Assembly: GCA_005405945.1 (NCBI GenBank)
Contig: BJHW01000001.1
Location: 1,302,001 to 1,366,000, forward strand
DNA from: Streptomyces violaceusniger
GTDB lineage: Bacteria > Actinomycetota > Actinomycetes > Streptomycetales > Streptomycetaceae
Direction: 5' to 3'
DNA length: 64,000 nt
Each line of letters begins with the position of its first letter. Within the stretch, counting starts at the first letter, position 1. The notes under the pieces were generated by a model that had not been told where the DNA came from, did no database searches, and was given only the letters and a program-made list of their open reading frames with translations. Shown here piece after piece: positions 35,801-42,634 of this stretch. The position numbers were made by a program, and so were the translations under genes.

Positions 35801-37885
35801 GGCTACCTCGGCCGTCCGGGGCTGACCGCCGCGCGGTTCGTGGCCGATCCGTTCGGCCCGGCGGGCGGCCGGATGTACCGCACCGGCGATGTGGTGCGGT
35901 GGACCGGCGACGGTGAGCTCGCGTTCCTGGGCCGCGCCGACGACCAGGTCAAGGTGCGGGGCTTCCGGATCGAACTCGGCGAGGTGGAGAGCGCGCTGCG
36001 GCGCAGCCCGGAGGTGTGGGAAGCGGTGGTCGCCGTACGGGAGACCGCCCCGGTCCCGGAGTGGCCCTCCGGCGGGAAGCGCCTGGTGGGCTATGTCGTC
36101 CCGGCGCCGGGCGCCTCGCCGACCGCCGCCTCGCTGCGCGACGTCCTGGGCCGGACCCTTCCGTCCCACATGGTGCCGTCCGCGTTCGCCATCCTGGACG
36201 CCCTTCCGCTCACGGCCAACGGCAAGGTGGACCGCCGGGCGCTGCCCGACCCGGACCCGGTGCCCGTCACCTGCGGTGCGGGCCATGTCGCCCCGCGCAC
36301 CCCGATGGAGCGCCGGATCGCGGACATCTGGGCCGATGTGCTCGGTCTGGAACGGGTGGGCGTGGAGGACAACTTCTTCGAGCTCGGCGGGGATTCCATC
36401 CTCAGCATCCAGGTGGTCTCCCGCGCCCGCCAGGCCGGGCTGCGGCTGACCACCAAGGATCTGTTCACCCATCAGACGGTGGCCGCGCTCGCCACCGTGG
36501 CCACGGCCGAGCGGGACGAGGGCCGTGCGGAGCCGGTGACCGGGTCGCATCCGCTGGCCCCGATCCAGCGCTGGTTCTTCGCCACCCACACCGTGAATCC
36601 ACGCCACTTCAACCAGTCCACGCTGCTGGAGCTGCACCAGGAGCCGGACGAGAAGGCGCTGGAGGGGGCGCTGGCCGCGCTCCTGGTCCACCACGACGCG
36701 CTGCGCACCCGGTTCACCGAGGACGGCGGCGAGTGGCACGGCCACGTCCCGGAACCGGATGGCGACGGTGCCGTCCTGGACCGCCACGACCTGTCCGGTC
36801 TGCCGGCGCGGGAGGCGGACGCGGCGATGGAGAAGGCGGCCGACGCCCTCCACGCGGGCTTCGACCTGGGCCGGGGGCCGCTGCTGCGGGCCGCGCTGTT
36901 CCGCTTCGGCGAGGCCCGGCGGCCGTTCCTCTTCCTGACCGCGCACCACCTGGTCGTCGACGGGGTGTCCTGGCGGATCCTGCTGGACGACCTGGACATC
37001 GCCTATCAGCAGGGCGTGCGGGGCGAACCGGTGGACCTCGGCCCCAGGACCACCGCCTTCCGCGACTGGGCGCGGCGGCTCGCGGAGCATGTCGCCGAGG
37101 GCGGCCTGGACCACGAGGCCGACCACTGGTGCGAGGCCCTCGACGCCCGGCCGCTGCCGGTCGACCACCAGGTGGCCGTGCCGGGGCCCGAGATCGGTAC
37201 GGTGCCGGTCGAGCTCGACGAGCGGGACACCGAGGCGCTGCTGCGCTCGGCGCCCACCGCCTATCGCACCCGGATCAACGATGTGCTGCTCGCCGCGCTC
37301 GCGCTCGCGCTGTCCCGCTGGACGGGCCGGCGGCGGGTGTCGGTGGAGCTGGAGGGCCACGGGCGCGAGGACGTCCTGGACGGCGTCGATCTCTCCCGTA
37401 CGGTCGGCTGGTTCACCACCATGTATCCGGTCTCCTTCGAGCTGCCGGACCTCCCCGACGGCGGGCCGGCCGACTGGCGAGGGCTGGTGAAGTCGGTGCG
37501 GCGGCGGCTGCGGACCGTCCCCGGAGGTGGCTTCGGCTTCGGGGCGCTGCGCGCCTTCGGCCCACCCGAGCTGCGCGAGCGGCTGTCCCGGCACGGCGCC
37601 GGGCCGCAGATCGTGTTCAACTACCTCGGCCAGTGGGACGCCCGGTCGGCCGAGTCCCAGGGCGGTCTGGTCCACGCCGAGCACGGATCGTTCGGCCAGG
37701 ACCACGATCCGCGCGAGGGCGGCTCCCATCTGCTGGAGGTGGTGGGCGCGGTGCAGGACGGCCGGCTCGGCTTCACCTGGCGCTACCACCCCGATGTGCA
37801 CGAGAGGGCGACCGTGGAGGCGGTGGCCGGGGACTTCGCGGAGGCGCTGCGCCGGATCGCCGCGGACTGCCGGGGCGCCGTATGA
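17894..37885 (+). CDS. Non-ribosomal peptide synthetase B, five modules, terminal epimerase, no thioesterase
   Basis: The order is [C-A-T-E] [C-A-T] [C-A-T-E] [C-A-T] [C-A-T-E]. The ATG at 17894 is preceded by an AGGAAGGA SD at 17881-17888 that overlaps the stop of NRPS-A, so the genes are translationally coupled. The first C domain is LCL-type, matching the non-epimerising last module of NRPS-A. Six frame breaks (24600-24603, 25215-25218, 27152-27155, 33489-33492, 34602-34606, 35477-35481) each need one added base; restoring them gives exactly 6665 residues. The protein ends directly after an intact E domain, and no TE or reductase domain is present. One TTA codon lies at 30500-30502. The stop overlaps the ATG of the MFS gene. 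Confidence 0.95.
18000..22480 (+). other. NRPS module 6: C(LCL)-A(acidic pocket)-T-E
   Basis: The C domain (about 18000-19340) starts with [13 protein letters not shown] and has HHIVTDG near 18412. The A domain (about 19370-20840) has pocket D-T-E-D-M-G-F-I-D. Glu239, Asp278 and Asp331 suggest a positively charged side chain (inference). The T serine codon is 20975-20977. The E domain (about 21130-22470) reads HHLAVDS, with serine in place of the usual glycine; its other cores are intact. Confidence 0.86.
22540..25690 (+). other. NRPS module 7: C(DCL)-A(Thr-like)-T
   Basis: The C domain starts with [13 protein letters not shown] and has HHLVLDGWS near 22945. The A domain (about 23910-25440) reads D-F-W-S-V-G-M-V-H, close to the established threonine code DFWNIGMVH. 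Two frame breaks (24600 and 25215) interrupt it. The T serine codon is 25584-25586 ([10 protein letters not shown]). There is no E domain, so L-Thr is predicted. A threonine could supply the hydroxyl of a depsipeptide lactone, but nothing here proves that. Confidence 0.86.
25750..30270 (+). other. NRPS module 8: C(LCL)-A(acidic pocket)-T-E
   Basis: The LCL-type C domain (about 25760-27110) starts with [13 protein letters not shown] and has HHIVTDGWS. The A domain (about 27140-28620) has pocket D-T-E-D-M-G-F-V-D, one conservative change from module 6, so both probably load the same or a related basic amino acid. A frame break lies at 27152-27155. The T serine codon is 28757-28759. The E domain has canonical HHLVVDG near 29318. 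Confidence 0.86.
30330..33370 (+). other. NRPS module 9: C(DCL)-A(Val-like)-T
   Basis: The DCL-type C domain ([22 protein letters not shown]) contains the only in-frame TTA leucine codon I found in the two NRPS genes, at 30500-30502. The A domain (about 31690-33130) reads D-A-Y-W-W-G-G-T-F, identical to module 3, so valine is predicted. The T serine codon is 33263-33265. There is no E domain, so L-Val is expected, consistent with the LCL-type C domain that follows. Confidence 0.86.
33410..37885 (+). other. NRPS module 10: C(LCL)-A-T-E (terminal)
   Basis: The LCL-type C domain is interrupted by frame breaks at 33489-33492 and 34602-34606. The A domain (about 34790-36250) reads D-A-L-L-I-G-S-V-V, like module 1 and near-identical to module 5; a frame break lies at 35477-35481. 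The T serine codon is 36395-36397. The final E domain (about 36530-37870) has [16 protein letters not shown] and [10 protein letters not shown] and looks functional, so the peptidyl chain should leave NRPS-B with a D-configured C-terminal residue. No TE follows. Confidence 0.88.
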
Positions 37886-39131
37886 CCGCGGCCCCGCCGG
37901 TGTCCCCGCCGGTTCCGCTGTCGCGCAACCGGGACTACCGGCTGCTGTGGGGCAGTCAGGCGCTCTCGGAGTTCGGCTTCCACACGGCACTGATCGCGTT
38001 TCCGCTGCTGGTGCTCGCGCTCACCGGCTCGGGCGCCGCCTCCGGTCTGGTCATGGGCACCATCGCCGCCGCGCAGATGGTGGCCGGGCTCCCGGCGGGT
38101 GTCCTGGTGGACGCTTACGACCGCAAGGCCATCATGCTGGGTTGTGAGGCGGCCCAGGCGGTCTCCGCCGTCAGCCTGGTGGCCGCCGTGTGGGCGGGCG
38201 CGGCCACCGTCTGGCACATGGTCGTCGTGGCGGCGGTGTTCGGGGCGAGCGCGGCGCTCTTCGAACCGGCGGAGAGCGCGTCGCTGCCCGCCCTGGTGGC
38301 GGACGAGCACCTGCCCACGGCGGTGGCGATGAACACGGCACGGGCCTCGATGGGGCAGCTGGCGGGCACCGCGACCGGCGGGTTCCTGTTCGCCGTGGGG
38401 CGGTTCGTGCCCTTCCTGGTGGACGCCGTGACCCATACGCTCTCCTTCGTCGCGCTGCTCTTCGTCCGGCTGCCCCGGCGCGAGCGGTCCGCCGACGGGG
38501 TGGGTCCGCTGGGCCGGGAGGCGCTGGCCGGGCTGCGGTGGGTGTGGCGGGAACGCCGGATCCGGGTCACGGTGGTGTGCGCGGTGGTGCTCAACCTGTT
38601 CTTCAGCGCGTTCTACCTCGTCGTCATCGTGCTCGCCGAGTCCCGGGGGTGCCCTCCGGGGAGGTCGGTGTGATGGCGGCCATGCTGGGGGTGGGCGGGG
38701 TGGCGGGCGCGCTGCTGGCGCCCGTACTGCACCGGCGGCTGGGCCCGTACGGCGGCATCATCGCGGTGTTCTGGGCGCTGGCCGTGCTCGCCCCGGTCAC
38801 CGTGCTGATGGACAGCGGCTATCTCATCGGGGTGCTGTTCGCCCTGATGGCGCTGTTCCCGCCGACGGCGAACACCGCCATCATGACCGACCAGCTGCTG
38901 CGCACCCCGGACGAGCTGCGCGGCAGGCTCACCAGCACACTCGTCCTGGCCTGCGGGGCGGCGGGCGCGGCGGGCCCCGCGCTGGGCGGGTCGCTCGCCC
39001 AGGTCCTGCCGGGCGACCGGGCGATCCTGCTCTGCTCGGCGGGGATGGCCGCCGCGGCCGTCCTGGCCACCGTCAGCCCGACCCTGCGCACGCTGTCCCG
39101 CCGCCACGAGACCGGGCGGCCGGCTGACTGA
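37882..39131 (+). CDS. MFS transporter, probable peptide exporter (one frame break)
   Basis: This is a major facilitator protein of about 416 residues. Hydrophobic segments are spaced like a 12-helix transporter, and the N-terminal [17 protein letters not shown] is typical of actinobacterial MFS drug exporters. The ATG at 37882 overlaps the NRPS-B stop (ATGA), which implies translational coupling and a role in export of, or self-resistance to, the peptide product. The frame breaks at the G run 38645-38649; one added G joins VIVLAESRG to [13 protein letters not shown] and the length becomes an exact codon multiple. Confidence 0.88.
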
Positions 39132-39194
39132 CCGCCATCCGACACTTCACCGACCATTTCCGATATGACCGATCGTCGACAGGAGAGACCGACC

Positions 39195-39398
39195 ATGGAC
39201 GACAACGCCCGCTACCAGGTGCTGCGCAACGACGAGGACCAGTACTCGCTGTGGCCTGCCGACCTCGAGGTGCCCGAGGGCTGGCACCCCGTCGGCAAGG
39301 AGGGCACCAAGGACGAGTGCTCCGCGTACGTCGACGAGGTGTGGACCGACATGCGACCGCGCAGCCTGCGCGAACGCATGGACAACGTGGCCTCCTGA
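39195..39398 (+). CDS. mbtH: MbtH family protein
   Basis: This 67-residue protein has the MbtH signature: NDEDQYSLWP near the N-terminus, VPEGWHPVG in the middle, and VWTDMRPRSLRERM at the end. MbtH proteins bind and activate NRPS adenylation domains. I chose the ATG at 39195 because AGGAGA at 39181-39186 sits eight bases upstream and homologues start at this point; an in-frame ATG at 39165 lacks such a site. It is the last gene of the NRPS operon and probably serves both synthetases. Confidence 0.95.
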   Translation: MDDNARYQVLRNDEDQYSLWPADLEVPEGWHPVGKEGTKDECSAYVDEVWTDMRPRSLRERMDNVAS

Positions 39399-39400
39399 CC

Positions 39401-39456
39401 CGGGCCCCGTGACGCGGCGCGGTCGGCGCGTGATGGCGCCGACCGCACCGGGCCCC
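39401..39456 (+). terminator. Probable transcription terminator after mbtH
   Basis: A perfect 11-bp stem, GCGGTCGGCGC at 39419-39429 with GCGCCGACCGC at 39436-39446, encloses a 6-nt loop. Imperfect flanking complementarity (GGGCCCCGT / ACCGGGCCC) lengthens the stem. There is no U run, which is common in Streptomyces terminators. It lies just after the mbtH stop and would end the NRPS-MFS-mbtH transcript. Confidence 0.65.
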
Positions 39457-39548
39457 TCAACTCCCCCCTACGATCACGCGGTTACCATCCTGTGAACAGT
39501 CGGCCGCGGGCGTGAGGGATCGCGCCCGGATACGGAGGAGAACACCAC

Positions 39549-40412
39549 GTGACCGCGCAAGGGGTAGCATCCCAGACCGGAAGCGGGCCGGAGCCCCCCA
39601 ACACCCCCCTCAACCAGGGGCGACCGCACAGCGCCCGGATGTACGACTACTTCCTGGGCGGCAAGGACAACTACGTCGCCGACCGTGAGGCCGCGGCCAA
39701 GGTGCTCACCCTGTGGCCGGGCGTCATGATCGCCGCCCGGACCAACCGGGCCTGGATGCACCGCGCGATCCGGTTCCTCGCCGCCGAGCGGGGCATCCGC
39801 CAGTTCCTCGACATCGGCACCGGCATTCCCACCCGGCCGAATCTGCACGAGGTCGCCCAGGGGATCGCCCCGGAGTCCCGGGTCGTCTACGCGGACAACG
39901 ACCCCATCGTCCTCGCCCATGCCCAGGCCCTGCTCAAGAGCCACCCCGAGGGCCGCACCGCCTATGTGCACGGGGACGTCACCGAGCCCGAGTCCATCCT
40001 CGCCTCGCCCGACCTCACCGAGGTGCTGGACCTGTCCCAGCCGGTCGCGCTGAGCCTGGTCTCGCTCCTGCACTTCGTCCCCGACGAGTGGGGCCCGTAC
40101 GACCTCGTCCAGCGGCTGGTCGACGCGCTCGCCCCCGGCTCCTTCCTGGTGCTGAGCCACATCACCCCGGACTTCGACCCCGAGGCCACCCAGAAGACCG
40201 TGCAGGTCTACCACAGCGGCGGCATCCAGGGGAAGATCCGCACCAGGGACGAGGTGGAGCGCTTCTTCACCGGTCTGGAGATGGTCGAACCGGGCCTGGA
40301 GGTGCCGCACCGCTGGCGGACCGACCTGGCCGAAAGCGACTCCCATGTGGAGACCGGCGATGTGACCGACGAAGAGGTGTCCTTCTGGGCGGGCGTCGCG
40401 CGGAAGTCCTGA
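39549..40412 (+). CDS. SAM-dependent methyltransferase, Methyltransf_19 (DUF574) family
   Basis: This 287-residue protein begins after a GGAGGAG SD (about 39534-39540), which selects the GTG at 39549. Family features are the N-terminal RPHSARMYDYFLGGKDNY motif, the SAM-binding FLDIGTG at residues 86-92, an acidic ADNDP strand end that would contact SAM, and the conserved LLHFVPDE segment. Streptomyces genomes carry many paralogues of this family and their substrates are mostly unknown. It has its own 150-nt upstream region beyond the operon terminator, so a link to the peptide pathway is possible but unproven. Confidence 0.88.
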   Translation: MTAQGVASQTGSGPEPPNTPLNQGRPHSARMYDYFLGGKDNYVADREAAAKVLTLWPGVMIAARTNRAWMHRAIRFLAAERGIRQFLDIGTGIPTRPNLHEVAQGIAPESRVVYADNDPIVLAHAQALLKSHPEGRTAYVHGDVTEPESILASPDLTEVLDLSQPVALSLVSLLHFVPDEWGPYDLVQRLVDALAPGSFLVLSHITPDFDPEATQKTVQVYHSGGIQGKIRTRDEVERFFTGLEMVEPGLEVPHRWRTDLAESDSHVETGDVTDEEVSFWAGVARKS

Positions 40413-40434
40413 CGCGGGGTCTCCCGGGCAGGGT

Positions 40435-40650
40435 TCAGGGACGCGGTCCGACGGTCCTGGTGCCGTCGCGGATGGTGATCGCCAGCGCGGGACAGGAGTC
40501 CGCCGCGTCCAGCACCCGCTCCTCCTCCGGGACCTCCTCGCGTCGAGGCCGGGCGTGCTCCCCGTCGAGGGCGAACAGGTCGGGGGCGAGTCCGGCACAC
40601 ATGCCGGACGCCATACACCGGCCGCCGTCGACCTCCGCCTTCCAGGTCAT
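40435..40650 (-). CDS. [3Fe-4S] ferredoxin, partner of the adjacent P450
   Basis: This 71-residue ferredoxin has the pattern C12-x5-C18 ... C53-P. The alanine/glycine-rich stretch where a fourth cysteine would be marks the [3Fe-4S] type that feeds electrons to actinobacterial P450s. It lies directly downstream of the P450 on the same strand. The ATG at 40650 is used; a GTG at 40659 overlaps the P450 stop (GTGA) and could be the true, coupled start, adding three residues. It ends 22 bases from the convergent methyltransferase gene. Confidence 0.9.
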   Translation of the reverse strand: MTWKAEVDGGRCMASGMCAGLAPDLFALDGEHARPRREEVPEEERVLDAADSCPALAITIRDGTRTVGPRP

Positions 40651-40655
40651 CCGGC

Positions 40656-41849
40656 TCACCACCCGATGGGCATGACACGGGGCCCGCGGACCAGCATCTG
40701 GCCCTTCCACTCCACATCCCCGGCCAGCCGCAGGTTCGGGAAGCGGGTGATCAGCGCGCCGAGCGCCTCCTGGAGCTCCAGCCGGGCCAGGGGCGCGCCC
40801 AGGCAGTGGTGCACACCGTGGCCGAAGCCGAGGTGCTGGGTGGCGGGGCGGGCGACGTTCAGGGTGCCCGGCTCGTCGAAGCGCAGCGCGTCGCGGTTGG
40901 CCGAGCCGACCGCGACGAGCACGGGTTCCCCGGCGCGCACCAGGGTGCCGCCCACCTCGATGTCCTCGGTGGCGTAGCGGGGGAAGGAGGCGGCCATGCC
41001 CAGCGGGACGAAGCGCAGCAGCTCCTCGACGGCGCCGTGCAGCAGTGCGTGCTCCTCGCGCAGCCTGCGCAGTTCGTCCGGGTGGTCCAGGAGCGTCAGC
41101 ACGAAGTTGGGGATCTGGGTGGCCGTGGTCTCGTGCCCGGCCACCAGGATGCCCACGCACAGATCGACGAGCTCGAGCTCGGACAGCCGGTCACCCGCGT
41201 CCCTCGCCTCGATCAGCGACGTCATGATGTCGTCCCGTGGGCTGACGCGATGGTCCTCGATCAGCCCGGCCATGTAGGCGCGCAGCTCCTCGGTGTTGCG
41301 GTTGAACTCGTCGGCGGTCAGGGAGCTGGTGGACAGCGCGGCGTCGCTCCAGACGCGGAACTTGGGCCGGTCCTCCTCCGGGACGCCGAGCAGGGCGCAG
41401 ATGACCCCGACCGGAATGGGCAGGGCGTAGCGGTCCACGAGATCGGCGGGTGGCCCCGCGGCCTCGAGGCCGTCGAGCAGGTCATGGGTCAACTGCCGGA
41501 CCCACGGGCGGAGTTTCTCCACCTGGTGGACGGTGAACGCCTTGGCGACGAGGGTGCGCAGCCGGGTGTGGTCGGGCGGGTCCATGGTCAGGATGCCGCC
41601 GCTGTCGCGCCGGCCCTCGGACTGCCGTGGCTCGTCGTGGTGGAGCGCCGCGGCCCGGCTGAAGCGCCGGTCCCCGAGCACCAGCCGGGCGTCGGCGTAC
41701 CGCGTGGCCAGCCAGGCGGGCTCGCCATAGGGCATGCGCACCCGGAGTAATCCGGTGCGGTTCCTGGCCTGTTCGTACGCCTCGCTGAGCTCAAGCCCCT
41801 CGGCCGAGTTGAAGGGATAGGCGATGGGTGTCGTCTCCGCTGTGGTCAT
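40656..41849 (-). CDS. Cytochrome P450, bacterial class I (CYP105-like)
   Basis: This 397-residue soluble P450 has the I-helix oxygen-activation motif AGHETT at residues 237-242, the K-helix ExxR (ELLR, 276-279) and the haem loop FGHGVHHCLG (342-351) with Cys349 as thiolate ligand. Length and motifs match three-component CYPs that use the ferredoxin encoded next door. An SD (GGGAGG) precedes the ATG at 41849. Codon 34 is TTA (41748-41750), suggesting bldA-dependent translation. A 16-bp palindrome lies 15 bases upstream of the start and a TetR gene is divergent. The substrate is unknown; tailoring of the peptide or xenobiotic oxidation are both possible. Confidence 0.93.
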   Translation of the reverse strand: MTTAETTPIAYPFNSAEGLELSEAYEQARNRTGLLRVRMPYGEPAWLATRYADARLVLGDRRFSRAAALHHDEPRQSEGRRDSGGILTMDPPDHTRLRTLVAKAFTVHQVEKLRPWVRQLTHDLLDGLEAAGPPADLVDRYALPIPVGVICALLGVPEEDRPKFRVWSDAALSTSSLTADEFNRNTEELRAYMAGLIEDHRVSPRDDIMTSLIEARDAGDRLSELELVDLCVGILVAGHETTATQIPNFVLTLLDHPDELRRLREEHALLHGAVEELLRFVPLGMAASFPRYATEDIEVGGTLVRAGEPVLVAVGSANRDALRFDEPGTLNVARPATQHLGFGHGVHHCLGAPLARLELQEALGALITRFPNLRLAGDVEWKGQMLVRGPRVMPIGW

Positions 41850-41864
41850 CGTGACCTCCCTTGC

Positions 41865-41880
41865 GTAAGCACGTGCTTAC
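41865..41880. promoter_or_regulatory. TetR-type operator in the P450/TetR divergent region
   Basis: GTAAGCACGTGCTTAC is a perfect 16-bp palindrome between the divergent P450 and TetR genes. It sits 15 bases before the P450 ATG, immediately upstream of its SD, and about 100 bases before the regulator start. Symmetry, length and position fit a TetR-dimer operator that represses the P450-ferredoxin pair and possibly the regulator itself. Confidence 0.8.
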
Positions 41881-41979
41881 AAACGTAGGAGGCGGCGGCT
41901 GGTACGGTCAACGGCCCCTTTGCGCCGTTGATCTGACGGGACGTGAGGGAAGACGCCGGAGGCAGACGAGAGGGGTGTC

Positions 41980-42576
41980 GTGATGGGGACGACCGTGTCC
42001 GAGGGACAGCGCCGGGACGCGCGGAACACACGTCGGCGGCTGTTGGAGGCCGCGGCGGCGCTGTTCGCCGAGCGGGGCTATGAACGGGCGACGGTCCGGG
42101 ACATCGCCGATCGCGCGGGGGTCAACCAGGCGCTGTTGTTCCGCTACTTCGGCTCGAAGAGAGCGCTGTTCGGCGAGGTGATCGCACACAACGGGGAGGC
42201 GCAGCTGCGCACCACCCCACCCCATGAGCTGCTGGAGGCCGCCCTACGCGGGCTGCTGGGCCACGGCGGCGGGGACCCGGGCAGCCGCGCGCTGGCCACG
42301 CTGCTGCGCTCGGTGGCCAGCGGCGACGAGATCGGTACGGCGGTGCGCGCCATCAGCGACGACTACGCGCGGGTGCTGGCCTCCCTGTCCAGCGCCGACA
42401 ACCACGAGCTGCGGGCGGATCTGGCGCTGGCCTGGCTGCTCGGCATAGGGACGATGCGGGTGCTGGTGGGCAAGGAACCGCTGGCGGACGCGGACCCGGA
42501 CGAGGTGTGCGCGCTGGTGACGGCCGCGCTCGGCACGCTCCTGGACGGCCTTCCGGCGGCAGGCGGCAGGCCGTAG
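41980..42576 (+). CDS. TetR family transcriptional regulator of the P450 operon
   Basis: This regulator of about 198 residues has an N-terminal helix-turn-helix of TetR type (residues about 15-60, with RGYERATVRDIADRAGV then LLFRYFGSKRALF). The GTG at 41980 and ATG at 41983 are adjacent; AGGGG about six bases upstream suits either. The C-terminal ligand domain resembles AcrR-type proteins. It is divergent from the P450-ferredoxin genes across a perfect palindrome, so local repression relieved by a small ligand is the likely role. It ends 58 bases before a convergent gene. Confidence 0.9.
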   Translation: MMGTTVSEGQRRDARNTRRRLLEAAAALFAERGYERATVRDIADRAGVNQALLFRYFGSKRALFGEVIAHNGEAQLRTTPPHELLEAALRGLLGHGGGDPGSRALATLLRSVASGDEIGTAVRAISDDYARVLASLSSADNHELRADLALAWLLGIGTMRVLVGKEPLADADPDEVCALVTAALGTLLDGLPAAGGRP

Positions 42577-42634
42577 GAGGCCGTGCCGGGGCAGGGACAG
42601 GTCGGAGGAGGACCAAGCCGGAGGAGCCCGGGCG

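Noticed and set aside
39549..40412. Assigning the Methyltransf_19 protein as an N- or O-methylase of the peptide
   Set aside because: It lies beyond a terminator with its own promoter region, and this family is abundant and mostly unassigned in Streptomyces.
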